Source: Dokdonella sp.
GTDB lineage: Bacteria; Pseudomonadota; Gammaproteobacteria; Xanthomonadales; Rhodanobacteraceae
Direction of reading: 5' to 3'
Assembly (NCBI RefSeq): GCF_019634845.1
Contig: NZ_JAHCAQ010000002.1
Coordinates: 62,001-126,000 of the forward strand
DNA: 64,000 nt
Position numbers and translations under genes: made by a program. This document shows, piece by piece, positions 25,993-35,045 of this stretch (positions within the stretch are counted from its first letter, which is position 1; the number at the start of each line of letters is the position of its first letter). Under the pieces are notes generated by a model. The model had not been told where the DNA came from and ran no database searches. It saw nothing but the letters and a program-made list of their open reading frames with translations.

Positions 25993-28395
25993 ATGCGCGC
26001 CGCCACGCAGGCTTGGATGGACATGGCAGCCCCCCGCAGTCGGACGTCAACGTTCCGGATCCGTCATCGCTGGCTCAGGCGGGTCACGGTCACGTTGCTG
26101 GCGCTGCTCGTCGTCGCGTTCGCACTCGACCGCCTGTTCCCGTTGCCGCTGCCCGATGCCAACGGCGGCAGTACCGTGGTCCTGGCGCGCGACGGCACGC
26201 CGCTGCGCGCATTCCCCGATCGCGACGGCGTATGGCGCTACCCGGTGCAGGCGGCGGACGTGTCGCCACTGTACGTTGAGGCGCTGCTGACCTACGAGGA
26301 CCGCTGGTTCTACCGTCACCCCGGCGTCAACCCGCTCGCGCTCGGGCGTGCCTTCGCGCAGTGGATCGGCCATCGGCGCCTCGTCTCGGGTGGCTCGACG
26401 CTGACCATGCAGGTGGCGCGCATCCTCGACGGCACGCCGCACAGTTTCGGCGGCAAGCTGCTGCAAATCCTGCGCGCACTGCAGCTCGAAGCCCATCTGT
26501 CGAAGGCGCAGATCCTTGCGCTCTACCTCAACCACGCCCCGTTCGGCGGCACCATCGAGGGCGTCGAGGCGGCGTCATGGGCCTACCTGGGCAAGCCGGC
26601 CGCACGCCTGTCGCACGCCGAGGCCGCGCTGCTCACGGTGCTGCCGCAGATGCCGAGCCGGCTGCGTCCCGACCGCAATCCGCAGGCGGCGCAGGCGGCG
26701 CGCGACAAGGTCCTCGAGCGCATGGCCGCGCTTGGTGTGTGGTCGCCGGCGCAAGTGCGCGACGCGCGCATCGAGGCGGTGGCTGCGCGCAGCCTGCAGC
26801 CGCCGCTGAGCGCGGCTCTGCTTGCCGAGCGCCTGCATGTCGAACAGCCACGCGCGCGCCGCATCGCCACCACGATCGACGCAGCGCTGCAGCACGCGCT
26901 CGAGGCACGCGTGACGCAGTACCTCGTGCATCTGCCCGAACGCACCTCGGCAGCCGTGCTGGTGGTCGACAACGCCAGCCTCGAGGCGCGCGCCTACGTC
27001 GGCTCCGGCGCGTTCGGCGACGCGCGGCGACTGGGCCATGTCGACATGGTGCGGGCGGCGCGCTCGCCCGGCTCGACGCTCAAGCCGTTCCTGTACGCGC
27101 TCGCACTCGATGACGGCCTGATCGACTCCGAGAGCCTCCTGATCGACGCACCGCAATCATTCGGCGACTATCGCCCCGGCAATTTCGATGGCGCCTACAA
27201 CGGTCCGATCGGTGCGGCGCAGGCGCTGCGCCTGTCGCTCAACGTGCCCGCCGTCGACCTGCTCGACCGCGTCGGTGCGGCGCGCTTCGTGGCGCGGCTG
27301 GCCAACGCCGGGCTCGACCTGCGCCTGCCGCGCGGTGCCACCCCGGGCCTGCCGATCATCCTCGGTGGGGTCGGCGCACGCATGGAAGATCTGGTCGGTG
27401 CCTACACCGCCTTCAACCGCGCGGGCGTGGCTGGTCGCGTGCGCTACCGCAGCGACGAACCCGTGCTCGACCGGCATCTGTTCTCGGCCGGCGCGGCATG
27501 GATCGTGCGCGACATTCTCGAAGCGAACCCGCGCCCCGGCTATGCGCCGGGCACCTTCGACCCCGGTTCGCGGCCACGGGTAGCGTGGAAGACCGGCACC
27601 AGCTACGGCTTTCGCGATGCCTGGGCCATCGGCGCGACGCGCCAATACACCGTGGCGGTGTGGCTCGGCCGTCCCGACGGCACCCCACTGCCGGGCCAGT
27701 ACGGTGCCGTCACTGCACTGCCGCTGCTGTTCCAGATCATCGACGGCCTGCCACGCAGCGCGATCGCGGCGACCCCTTCACCGCCACCCGCGAGCGTGAG
27801 CCAGGTCGACATCTGCTGGCCGCTCGGCCTGGCGCCCGATCCGCAACATCCCGAACTGTGCCACCTCAAGAAAACGGCCTGGGTCCTCGACGGCGTCATT
27901 GCACCCACCCTGCCCGAGCGCGACGCGCACAACTGGCATGCCGGTCTCGTGCGTGTGCGCGTCGACGCCCGCAGCGGCGCGCGGCTCAGCGCGGGCTGCA
28001 CGCGCGCGCATGAGCGCGAGGTCGAGGTGGCGCGCTGGCCGGCGCTGGCCTACCCATGGCTGCCCGCCGAACTGCGTCGCCGTGCCAGTCTGCCGCCACT
28101 CGCCGCGGGCTGCGCCGACGATGGCCTCGATGCCACCCAATCGCTGCGCATCGATGGCGTCGCCGATGGCGCCACGATCGCGCGTGCGCCCAACAGCACC
28201 AATCCGGCGACGCTGCGCCTGCGCGCGCTCGGCGCCCGCGACGAAGTGCTTTGGCTCGTCAATGGCCGCCTCATCGGCACCACGCTCGCGAGCGCGACGA
28301 TCGAGCACGCGTTCCCGGACGTGGGCGCGCAGACGATCACCGCGCTCGGCTCCGGTGGCGCTACCGCGCAGGTGCAGGTGCGCGTGCTGCGCTGA
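25993..28395 (+). CDS. pbpC: Penicillin-binding protein 1C (bifunctional murein synthase)
   Basis: 800 residues. A basic N-terminus and one membrane anchor (about 35-52) precede the glycosyltransferase GT51 domain, with catalytic Glu102 in EDRWFYRHPGVN and GGSTLTMQ further on. The transpeptidase domain has STLK (Ser361), SLN (about 416) and KTGTS (Lys533). A C-terminal BiPBP_C domain (about 700-800) is typical of PBP1C. It forms an operon-like pair with the alpha-2-macroglobulin. The start among ATG 25993, 26017 and 26023 is uncertain. The stop lies in a perfect dyad with the convergent gene. Confidence 0.94.
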   Translation: MRAATQAWMDMAAPRSRTSTFRIRHRWLRRVTVTLLALLVVAFALDRLFPLPLPDANGGSTVVLARDGTPLRAFPDRDGVWRYPVQAADVSPLYVEALLTYEDRWFYRHPGVNPLALGRAFAQWIGHRRLVSGGSTLTMQVARILDGTPHSFGGKLLQILRALQLEAHLSKAQILALYLNHAPFGGTIEGVEAASWAYLGKPAARLSHAEAALLTVLPQMPSRLRPDRNPQAAQAARDKVLERMAALGVWSPAQVRDARIEAVAARSLQPPLSAALLAERLHVEQPRARRIATTIDAALQHALEARVTQYLVHLPERTSAAVLVVDNASLEARAYVGSGAFGDARRLGHVDMVRAARSPGSTLKPFLYALALDDGLIDSESLLIDAPQSFGDYRPGNFDGAYNGPIGAAQALRLSLNVPAVDLLDRVGAARFVARLANAGLDLRLPRGATPGLPIILGGVGARMEDLVGAYTAFNRAGVAGRVRYRSDEPVLDRHLFSAGAAWIVRDILEANPRPGYAPGTFDPGSRPRVAWKTGTSYGFRDAWAIGATRQYTVAVWLGRPDGTPLPGQYGAVTALPLLFQIIDGLPRSAIAATPSPPPASVSQVDICWPLGLAPDPQHPELCHLKKTAWVLDGVIAPTLPERDAHNWHAGLVRVRVDARSGARLSAGCTRAHEREVEVARWPALAYPWLPAELRRRASLPPLAAGCADDGLDATQSLRIDGVADGATIARAPNSTNPATLRLRALGARDEVLWLVNGRLIGTTLASATIEHAFPDVGAQTITALGSGGATAQVQVRVLR

Positions 28396-28407
28396 GCACC
28401 TCAGCGC
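28389..28407. terminator. Perfect dyad holding both convergent stop codons (pbpC / HAAS gene)
   Basis: GCGCTGA (28389-28395) pairs with TCAGCGC (28401-28407) around GCACC. The TGA of pbpC ends the left arm and the stop of the convergent gene begins the right arm, so only five bases separate the two coding regions. Confidence 0.5.
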
Positions 28408-29309
28408 GACGACGGCACGAGCAGGTGCTTGGCCAACGCGCCCTGCAGCCGCCCGACGCCACGCGCGACGTGCAGCGTCGCAAACAGCAGTATCACGCCG
28501 GCGATCAAGGCGGCCGGCGCCACCATCAGCGGCGGCACGATCATTTCGCCGTCGATTTGGATGCCGACGTTGCCGTCGAACGCGCCATACTGCGACAGCA
28601 GCACCGCGACCGGCGCGAACACCAGCCCCAGCGACAGCGCAATACCGACCACGGCGATCGTGAAATAGGCAATGCCGAGCGGCAGCATGAGCAGCATGTA
28701 AAGCAGTGTCGACCAGGTGCGCGGATCGGTGAACATGGCGCCGATGCGCTTGAGCAGCGGTCGTTCGCGATCGGCGTAGACGGGGCGGCGCGGCATGCGC
28801 TCGCCGAGCAGGACCTCGACGATGCGGCCCTCGACCAAGGCCAACACGCGCACCGAACCGAAGAATACGACCGGCACCACGATGCCGATGATGAGTATCG
28901 ACAGTCCGAGCGACAACGACAGCCCGGCCACCACCCAGGTGAAGTAGAACACGCCGGTCGCCAGCGACAGCAGCATGTAGAACAGTGCGGCATAGGAGCG
29001 TGGGTCGGCGGCGACCCCGAAGAAGCGGCCCAATGCGCTGCGCCGCGCCGGCACTTGTGGCGGCCGCAGCGCCTGCTCGACCACGCGCTCCTGGTCGACG
29101 TAGATCGCCGCCACCTCGGCCGGCGCACCATAGCTGTTGACGATGCGCGCCAGCAGCTCGGCCTCGGGCGTGTCGGGATGGTCGGCCATTTCCGAGCGCA
29201 GGTGATCCTCGGCGTCATACAGCGCATCCTGCACCAAGGCCGGATCGGCGCCGGCCAGCGCCGCGCGCAGTTGTGCAAGGTACTCGCGGATGGTCGCGGG
29301 CGTGTTCAT
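28401..29309 (-). CDS. HAAS/DUF1700-like membrane sensor protein paired with a PadR regulator
   Basis: 302 residues. An N-terminal helical domain (about 1-85, EYLAQLRAAL with DAEDHLRSEM) resembles the HAAS domain that accompanies PadR regulators. Two related membrane segments follow (about 105-165 and 200-260), each with paired helices in a sensor-type membrane domain: SYAALFYMLLSLATGVFYF and WSTLLYMLLMLPLGIAYF mark an internal duplication. GGAGG lies just upstream of ATG 29309, which overlaps the padR stop. Probably a membrane partner or target of the PadR switch; the signal is unknown. Confidence 0.75.
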   Translation of the reverse strand: MNTPATIREYLAQLRAALAGADPALVQDALYDAEDHLRSEMADHPDTPEAELLARIVNSYGAPAEVAAIYVDQERVVEQALRPPQVPARRSALGRFFGVAADPRSYAALFYMLLSLATGVFYFTWVVAGLSLSLGLSILIIGIVVPVVFFGSVRVLALVEGRIVEVLLGERMPRRPVYADRERPLLKRIGAMFTDPRTWSTLLYMLLMLPLGIAYFTIAVVGIALSLGLVFAPVAVLLSQYGAFDGNVGIQIDGEMIVPPLMVAPAALIAGVILLFATLHVARGVGRLQGALAKHLLVPSSR

Positions 29310-29671
29310 GCTCCCTCCAGCACCGTATCGACGAAATCGCGCGTGGTCGCCCACGCATAGGTCCACTGTTCGAGCACGCGCCGACCAAGCGGCGTGATGC
29401 GGTAATAGCGCCGCGGCGGCCCCGCCACCGACGGCTCGACTTCGCTGGCGAGCAGACCGGCGGTATCGAGATTGCGCAGCACCGGGTACAACGCGCTCTG
29501 CTTGCCGCTGAGCACGCCCTCGCCGGTCAGCTCGAGCTGGCGTGCGATCTGGTAGCCGTACATCGGCTGCCGGGCCGCAGCCAGCACGCCGAGCAACACC
29601 AGCGACACGATGCCGGCCGAGAGCTCCTTGTGGAACTTCCACAGGTGGACTTCGGTTTCGGCTGTGGCCAT
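29306..29671 (-). CDS. PadR family transcriptional regulator
   Basis: 121 residues, single-domain (PadR-s2-like). The winged helix is seen as MYGYQIARQLE and SALYPVLRNLDTAGLL, with the wing GPPRRYYRITPLGRRVL (about 84-100), then a C-terminal dimerisation helix. It normally represses its own operon and responds to a ligand or membrane stress. It overlaps the HAAS-domain gene by ATGA. A dyad at 29697-29711 in the promoter region could be its operator. Confidence 0.92.
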   Translation of the reverse strand: MATAETEVHLWKFHKELSAGIVSLVLLGVLAAARQPMYGYQIARQLELTGEGVLSGKQSALYPVLRNLDTAGLLASEVEPSVAGPPRRYYRITPLGRRVLEQWTYAWATTRDFVDTVLEGA

Positions 29672-29696
29672 GGCCCACCCCGCTGCGCTAGTTACG

Positions 29697-29711
29697 ACAC
29701 CATAATAGTGT
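29697..29711. promoter_or_regulatory. Candidate PadR operator dyad
   Basis: ACAC-N7-GTGT in an unusually AT-rich patch (CATAATA) 26 bases upstream of padR. TATTAT on the minus strand within it could be the padR -10 box, so binding would block initiation. A second palindrome, ACTAGT, lies nearby toward the divergent lipoprotein gene. Confidence 0.4.
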
Positions 29712-29836
29712 TGACTTGATACTAGTGCATGGGTCGGAAGTCATGTCGGCATCGGCAGCGCGCCTGTGACAGCAGTTGCCAAACGGCGCCGGAGTTTGCA
29801 ATGTGCACCTTGGCTCTGCCGAAATCGGGAACCGCA

Positions 29837-30619
29837 ATGACTCCAGCCTGTCCGCGCCCTGCGCTCGCCGCCCTCGCCTCGCTCATGCTGGGCGCCTGCG
29901 CCAGCGTGTCGCATCATGTCAGCACCACGCCGCCGGTCACTGCGTCGCCGCCTCCGGCGGCAGCGGCCGCCAATGAACCGGTCGCGCAGTACGTGCCCGA
30001 CCGCGACGCCGACGAGGTCGCGCGCATGCGCAGCAGCGCACCGCCGGCCGCGGCCACGATCGAGAATGGTCACTCCTTCGACGCCGACGACGACCGCCTC
30101 GGCATGGCCGGCTTCGTGCGTATCGGTCATGGCGTCTACCACGGGAGCGAGTCCTTCGTGCGCAAGGCGATCGACCAGCATGCCGCCGAAGCCGGTGCCG
30201 AGCGGGTCATCGTCTATCCGCCAGCCGCCATGCTCGAATCGGCGGCCAATGAGCCCGGCGCGGACGCCTGGGGCGCGACCTACTACGTGCGCTACCGGCT
30301 CGCCTTCGGCGCCACCTTCCGCGACCTGCGCGAGGATGAGCGCACGAATCTGGGCGGCAAGGGCGGCGTCGAGATCGGCAGCGTCATGGGCGGTACGCCG
30401 GCCGCACGTGCCAACCTGATGGCCGGCGACTACGTGATCGCGATCGACAATCGCGCCATCGCCGACAAGGCTGCATTCGCGGCCGAATTGCGCGCCAACG
30501 CGGGCCGCAGCATCACCTTGACCACCGTGCGCAATGGCGAGACCTCGCAGCGCATCGTGCGTCTCGGCGAGGCGCCAGCGGCCGGCGGCACGCGGCCCGA
30601 GGAGCCGGCACGGCGCTAA
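29837..30619 (+). CDS. PDZ-domain lipoprotein of unknown function
   Basis: 260 residues. ATG 29837 gives a signal peptide ending in the lipobox LGAC (Cys about 20). A Pro/Ala linker precedes a central domain (about 75-170) with no match I recognise. A C-terminal PDZ domain (about 180-248) reads GGVEIGSVMGGTPAARANLM, with AGDYVIAIDNRAI following. PDZ lipoproteins tether or scaffold envelope partners; no protease motif is visible here. An upstream in-frame ATG (29801) would destroy the signal peptide. Divergent from padR. Confidence 0.78.
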   Translation: MTPACPRPALAALASLMLGACASVSHHVSTTPPVTASPPPAAAAANEPVAQYVPDRDADEVARMRSSAPPAAATIENGHSFDADDDRLGMAGFVRIGHGVYHGSESFVRKAIDQHAAEAGAERVIVYPPAAMLESAANEPGADAWGATYYVRYRLAFGATFRDLREDERTNLGGKGGVEIGSVMGGTPAARANLMAGDYVIAIDNRAIADKAAFAAELRANAGRSITLTTVRNGETSQRIVRLGEAPAAGGTRPEEPARR

Positions 30620-30770
30620 GGCTGCGCAACAACTGGCGGGGCGGGCCACCGCCCGCATCGCGCCGAACCGGCCGTCAGCAAAGGTGACCCCGCGGCGACG
30701 ATCTACATCGGCGCACTGGCGATGGCCAGCGCCGGTGATGGTGGCGGCCAGCGCGCGGCACCGGTCCGCA

Positions 30771-30804
30771 AACGAAGAAGCGGACCGCAGTCCGCTTCTT
30801 CGTT
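30771..30804 (-). terminator. Strong intrinsic terminator after pnp (usable both ways)
   Basis: AACGAAGAAGCGGAC (30771-30785) and its exact complement (30790-30804) form a 15-bp perfect stem with loop CGCA, 20 bases after the pnp stop. The AT-rich stem base gives a short U-run on the minus strand. It probably also stops readthrough from the lipoprotein gene on the left. Confidence 0.8.
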
Positions 30805-30824
30805 CACCACTTGAGATCAGCCCA

Positions 30825-32927
30825 TCAGTTGCCGTCGCCGTCCTCGGTCACGGCCTTCATCGACAGGCGGATGCGACCTTGCTTGTCGACTTCGAGCACC
30901 TTGACCTTGACGATATCGCCTTCCTTGAGCTTGTCGGAAACCTTCTCGACGCGCTCGTTGGAGATCTGCGACACATGCACGAGGCCGTCCTTGCCGGGCA
31001 GGATCGTGACGAAGGCGCCAAAATCCATGAGCTTGGCCACCTTGCCCTCGTAGATGCGGCCCGGCTCGACGTCGGACACGATCTGCTCGATGCGCTTCTT
31101 CGCGGCTTCGCCGGCATCGCGGTTGACCGAGGCGATCACCACCGTGCCATCGTCGCTGATGTCGATGGTGGCGCCGGTCTCGTCGGTGATCGAGCGGATG
31201 GTGGCGCCGCCCTTGCCGATGACCTCGCGGATCTTGTCGGGATGGATCTTCATCGTCAGCAGGCGCGGGGCGAACTCGCTCATCTCGCTGCGCGAGGTGC
31301 TGATGACCTTGCCCATTTCGCCGAGAATGTGCAGGCGGCCACGCTTGGCCTGCTCCAGCGCGACCTGCATGATTTCCTCGGTGATGCCGTCGATCTTGAT
31401 GTCCATCTGCAGCGCGCTGATGCCCGCCGACGACCCGGCCACCTTGAAATCCATGTCGCCCAGATGATCCTCGTCACCGAGGATGTCGGACAGCACCACG
31501 AAGTTGCTGCCTTCCTTGACCAGGCCCATCGCGATGCCAGCCACCGGCGCCGTCAGCGGCACGCCGGCATCCATCATCGCCAGCGACGAGCCGCACACCG
31601 AGGCCATCGACGAGGAACCGTTGGACTCGGTGATCTCGCTGACCACGCGCAGCACGTACGGGAACTGCTCCATCGACGGCTTGACGGCCTGCACGCCGCG
31701 CTTGGCCAGGCGCCCATGGCCGATCTCGCGGCGCTTGGGCGCACCAAAACGACCGCACTCGCCAACCGAGAACGGCGGGAAGTTGTAGTGGAACAGGAAC
31801 GGATCCTTCGACTCGCCTTCCGGCGCGTCGATGATCTGCGCATCGCGCGCGGTGCCAAGCGTGACGCTCACGAGCGCCTGCGTCTCGCCGCGCGTGAACA
31901 GCGCCGAGCCGTGCGTGCGCGGCAGCACGCCCACGCGCACCGTGATCGGGCGGATGTCGTCGAGCTTGCGACCGTCGATGCGGATCTTGCTGGCCAGCAC
32001 GGCGTCACGCATCGTGCGGTATTCGAGTTCGCCGAATTCGCGTGCCAGTTCGGCTGCGGCCCAACCTTCGGCCTCGGCGCGACCGGCCAGTGCGGCCAAC
32101 GTGTCCTGCTTGAGCTGGCTGATCGCATCGCGGCGCTGCAGCTTGTCGCGAATCTGGAATGCCTGCGCGAGCTTGTCGCCGACGCCGTCCTTGAGTGCGC
32201 CGATCAGCGCCTGGTTCTTGGCCGGCGCCAGCCAGGTTGACGGCTTGGTGCCAGCCTCGACCGTCAGCTCGTTGATCGCGTTGATGACCGCGCGCAGGGC
32301 CTTGTGGCCGAACACCACCGCACCGAGCATGACCTCTTCGCTGAGCAGCTTGGCCTCGGATTCGACCATCAGCACCGCGTTGGAGGTGCCGGCGACGACC
32401 AGATCCAACTGCGAAGCCTTGAGCTCGCTGGCGGTCGGGTTGAGCAGATACTGGCCATCGGCGTAGCCGACCCGGGCAGCGCCGATCGGGCCCTGGAACG
32501 GGATGCCGGCGAGCGACAGGGCTGCCGAGGCGCCGATCATGGCGGGGATGTCGCCATCCACTTCGGGATTGAGCGAGACCACCTGGGCGATGACCTGCAC
32601 TTCGTTCTTGTATTCCTCGGGGAACAGCGGACGCACCGGGCGATCGATCAGGCGGCTGGTCAGCGTTTCCTTCTCGGTCGGGCGGCCTTCGCGCTTGAAG
32701 AAGCCACCCGGGATGCGGCCGGCCGAGTAGAACTTCTCGACGTAGTCGACCGTGAGCGGGAAGAAATCCTGGCCTTCCTTTGCCTTGGCGGCAGCAACGA
32801 CCGTGACCAGCACCACGGTGCCGTCCATCGACACCATCACCGCGCCGGACGCCTGGCGGGCGATTTCACCCGTCTCCAGCGTCACCATGTGCTTACCGTA
32901 CTGGAACGACTTGCTTACTTTCGCCAC
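30825..32927 (-). CDS. pnp: Polynucleotide phosphorylase
   Basis: 700 residues. Two RNase PH-like domains (about 10-225 and 310-520) are separated by a helical domain. The second holds the phosphorolytic core ([18 protein letters not shown], about 390-410). KH ([15 protein letters not shown], about 560-575) and S1 (about 620-690) RNA-binding domains follow. It degrades RNA 3' to 5' with phosphate as part of the degradosome and is autoregulated through its leader in E. coli. Last gene of the fMet-rimP...pnp operon. Confidence 0.97.
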   Translation of the reverse strand: MAKVSKSFQYGKHMVTLETGEIARQASGAVMVSMDGTVVLVTVVAAAKAKEGQDFFPLTVDYVEKFYSAGRIPGGFFKREGRPTEKETLTSRLIDRPVRPLFPEEYKNEVQVIAQVVSLNPEVDGDIPAMIGASAALSLAGIPFQGPIGAARVGYADGQYLLNPTASELKASQLDLVVAGTSNAVLMVESEAKLLSEEVMLGAVVFGHKALRAVINAINELTVEAGTKPSTWLAPAKNQALIGALKDGVGDKLAQAFQIRDKLQRRDAISQLKQDTLAALAGRAEAEGWAAAELAREFGELEYRTMRDAVLASKIRIDGRKLDDIRPITVRVGVLPRTHGSALFTRGETQALVSVTLGTARDAQIIDAPEGESKDPFLFHYNFPPFSVGECGRFGAPKRREIGHGRLAKRGVQAVKPSMEQFPYVLRVVSEITESNGSSSMASVCGSSLAMMDAGVPLTAPVAGIAMGLVKEGSNFVVLSDILGDEDHLGDMDFKVAGSSAGISALQMDIKIDGITEEIMQVALEQAKRGRLHILGEMGKVISTSRSEMSEFAPRLLTMKIHPDKIREVIGKGGATIRSITDETGATIDISDDGTVVIASVNRDAGEAAKKRIEQIVSDVEPGRIYEGKVAKLMDFGAFVTILPGKDGLVHVSQISNERVEKVSDKLKEGDIVKVKVLEVDKQGRIRLSMKAVTEDGDGN

Positions 32928-32980
32928 GTTGGTTGTCCTGTCTGGGAAAGCGCGCCCCCCATGGAACGCGCTCTATTTGA

Positions 32981-33006
32981 AGAGTGCGGCCACGGGTGGC
33001 CGCTCT
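32981..33006 (-). promoter_or_regulatory. rpsO-pnp intercistronic hairpin
   Basis: AGAGTGCGGCCAC and GTGGCCGCTCT form a stem with one bulge. It lies in the 182-base gap between rpsO and pnp, at the position of the long hairpin that RNase III cuts in E. coli to trigger pnp autoregulation. A weaker stem (AGCGCG/CGCGCT) lies closer to pnp. Confidence 0.5.
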
Positions 33007-33109
33007 GGAGTTGCATGCAGCGTAAAACGCCATCCCCCCGTGATGGAGCCCACCCGGTTGCGTCCAGGAATGAACGCACCGGCAGACCACCACTGCGGGG
33101 GAAGGGCAA

Positions 33110-33379
33110 TTACCGGCGCAGGCCCAGACGCTCGATCAGCGCCTTGTAACGCTCGCCGTCCTTCTTCTTGAGGTAGGCAAGCAGGCTGCGGCGCTGGTTG
33201 ACCATCTTGAGCAGGCCGCGGCGCGAGTGGTGGTCCTTGCCATGGTCGGCGAAATGCTTGGACAGGTGCTCGATGCGCGCCGACAGCAGCGCGACCTGGA
33301 CTTCCGGCGAGCCGGTATCGTTCTTGCCACGACCGAAGTCGGCGATGACGCGGGATGTCTGTTCGGTGGAAAGCGACAT
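33110..33379 (-). CDS. rpsO: 30S ribosomal protein S15
   Basis: 89 residues, exact family length. It contains the conserved [15 protein letters not shown] start, the [14 protein letters not shown] segment and the C-terminal [20 protein letters not shown]. It binds the central domain of 16S rRNA and represses its own translation in many bacteria. Preceded by its own leader after a terminator-like hairpin at 33455-33480. Confidence 0.98.
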   Translation of the reverse strand: MSLSTEQTSRVIADFGRGKNDTGSPEVQVALLSARIEHLSKHFADHGKDHHSRRGLLKMVNQRRSLLAYLKKKDGERYKALIERLGLRR

Positions 33380-33454
33380 GATGATTACCTCGTGATGAGA
33401 CGTCCGGCGTGGCCCGGCCTGTCGACAGCACAGACCACGTTAGTGAAGTGCTTG

Positions 33455-33480
33455 AAAAAGCCGCTCATTGTAAGGCTTTT
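33455..33480 (-). terminator. Terminator/attenuator between truB and rpsO
   Basis: On the minus strand, AAAAGCC pairs with GGCTTTT across an 11-base loop and is followed by a run of five U. It would partly separate the truB part of the operon from rpsO-pnp, which often has its own promoter in this gap. Nothing else is recognised in the 213-base gap. Confidence 0.6.
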
Positions 33481-33592
33481 CCGGGGTACATGCGACAAGC
33501 GCGGCGGGCGCGGCACCGATCGTGACATTGGCGGCAGCGCCCACACGGCTGGCCCGGCACGAAAACAACCCCACGATCAAGACGATGCGATG

Positions 33593-34594
33593 TCAATCCA
33601 GGCCAGGGGCGAGGTTGAAGCCACGCAGCGCGCGCATCCGGCCTGCCTCGACCTCGACCAATGCCACCGCGCGCCCGGCGGCGTCGAGGGCGACGCCACG
33701 GCCGCTGGCGCCGGGCCAGTCGATCGCCTGCCCCTGGCGCAGACGCCCTGCCTGCGCCGCGTCGACCCGCAGTTGGGGGTAGCCGGCCAGTCCCTGTTCC
33801 AACGGCAGCAGCAGCGCTTGGAGTGCCGCATCGTCATCCGCCAGTCGCGTGAGCTCGTCGAGCGTGTACATGCGCGGGGCGAGGAACGGCTCCACCCACA
33901 GGCGCCGCAACGCGGTCACGTGTGCGCCGCAGCCGAGCCGCTCGCCAAGGTCGCGCACCAGGCTGCGCACATAGGTGCCCGAGCCGCACTCCACCAGCAG
34001 GCGCAGCCGCTCGCCTTGGTGGGCGAGCAGCTCGAAGCGCGCCACTTCGACCTCGCGCGGCGCGGCGACGACTTCCTCGCCGCGGCGCGCCCGCCGGTAC
34101 AGGGGTTCGCCGTCCTGCTTGAGCGCGCTGTACACGGGCGGCACCTGGACGATGCGACCGGTCAGCGTCGCGAGTGCGGCGCGGATCGCCGCGGCGTCGA
34201 GCGGCGGCACCGCGCGCCGCGCGACGGGCGCGCCTTCGGCATCGTCGGTCGTCGTCGTCACCCCGAGCAGCGCCTCGGTATCGTAAGCCTTGCGCGAGCC
34301 GAGCAGCAGGCCGGCGATCTTGGTCGCCTCACCGAAACACAGCGGCAGCAGGCCGGTGGCGAGCGGGTCGAGACTGCCGGTATGGCCACCCTTGGCAGCG
34401 CGCAGCAAATGGCGCACCTTCTGCAAGGCCGCGTTGGAACTCAGGCCCTGCGGCTTGTCGAGCAGCAGGATGCCGCTCAGCGGCCGCAATGGGCGATTCG
34501 TGATTGGTGATTCGAGGCCGCGCGGCGGCGATGTGGAGGAGGCTCGCCGCACCCGCCGGTGGCGCGCCGATGGCTTTTCCGAATCACCGATCAC
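33593..34594 (-). CDS. truB: tRNA pseudouridine(55) synthase TruB, with repeat-encoded N-terminus
   Basis: 333 residues from GTG 34594. The catalytic motif [13 protein letters not shown] (Asp near residue 77), the [10 protein letters not shown] start of the core and a C-terminal PUA-like domain are present. It makes pseudouridine 55 in the T loop of tRNAs. The GTG overlaps the rbfA stop (GTGA), suggesting coupling. The first roughly 35 residues (MIGDSEKP, later ESPITNR) are translated from an inverted-repeat element and have no counterpart in the family. TTG 34489 just before the conserved core is the alternative start. Confidence 0.95.
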   Translation of the reverse strand: MIGDSEKPSARHRRVRRASSTSPPRGLESPITNRPLRPLSGILLLDKPQGLSSNAALQKVRHLLRAAKGGHTGSLDPLATGLLPLCFGEATKIAGLLLGSRKAYDTEALLGVTTTTDDAEGAPVARRAVPPLDAAAIRAALATLTGRIVQVPPVYSALKQDGEPLYRRARRGEEVVAAPREVEVARFELLAHQGERLRLLVECGSGTYVRSLVRDLGERLGCGAHVTALRRLWVEPFLAPRMYTLDELTRLADDDAALQALLLPLEQGLAGYPQLRVDAAQAGRLRQGQAIDWPGASGRGVALDAAGRAVALVEVEAGRMRALRGFNLAPGLD

Positions 34595-34597
34595 GGC
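34494..34597. repeat. REP-like inverted repeat element, copy 1 (truB/rbfA junction)
   Basis: The arms, CGTGATTGGTGATTCG (34499-34514) and CGAATCACCGATCACG (34580-34595), are complementary in 15 of 16 positions and flank a roughly 65-base centre. The arm contains the 14-mer TGATTGGTGATTCG that is also at 34957 and, inverted, at 35021. The element supplies the rbfA stop codon, the truB start and the TruB N-terminal residues. Confidence 0.75.
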
Positions 34598-34935
34598 TTT
34601 TCGCGCAACAACTGCTCGATGCGTTCGCCCTTGTCGACCGAGTCGTCGTAGCGGAAGCGCAATTCGGGCACCCGGCGCAGCTTCATCATCCGCGACAGCT
34701 CGCGGCGGAAGTCCTTGGCCAGCGCATTGAGTGCCTTGGTGGCGGCCGGCCCCTCGTCGCCGAGCAAGGCGGTCACGTAGATCGTGGCGACGTCGAGATC
34801 GCGCGTGACTTCCACGTCCGACACGCTGACCGAGGGCAGCGCATGTTCACGCACCGCAGCGTGCACGAGCACGGCCAGTTCGCGGCGCAGTTCGGCCGAG
34901 ACGCGGTCGGAGCGGTTGAACGATTTGGCGGGCAT
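34591..34935 (-). CDS. rbfA: 30S ribosome-binding factor A
   Basis: 114 residues, a single KH-like domain. The start is [20 protein letters not shown], with [20 protein letters not shown] in the middle and [19 protein letters not shown] at the C-terminus, all family hallmarks. It is needed for 16S 5'-end maturation and cold adaptation. ATG 34935 has no clear Shine-Dalgarno. The last codons and stop fall within a repeat element. Flanked on both sides by copies of that repeat. Confidence 0.96.
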   Translation of the reverse strand: MPAKSFNRSDRVSAELRRELAVLVHAAVREHALPSVSVSDVEVTRDLDVATIYVTALLGDEGPAATKALNALAKDFRRELSRMMKLRRVPELRFRYDDSVDKGERIEQLLREKP

Positions 34936-34951
34936 GGGGTCGTGATGGGTG

Positions 34952-35036
34952 GTTGGTGATTGGTGATTCGGGAAAGCCGCAGCCGCGATTCCGTGTCGCG
35001 TTGTTTGCACTGGCCAATCACGAATCACCAATCATG
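34952..35036. repeat. REP-like inverted repeat element, copy 2 (rbfA/infB gap)
   Basis: TGATTGGTGATTCG (34957-34970) is the exact inverse of 35021-35034, with extra partial repeats GGTTGGTGAT and CCAATCACGAATC adjoining. The element fills nearly all of the 110-base infB-rbfA gap. The arms match those of copy 1; the centres differ. Confidence 0.75.
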
Positions 35037-35045
35037 GCTCGCGCG

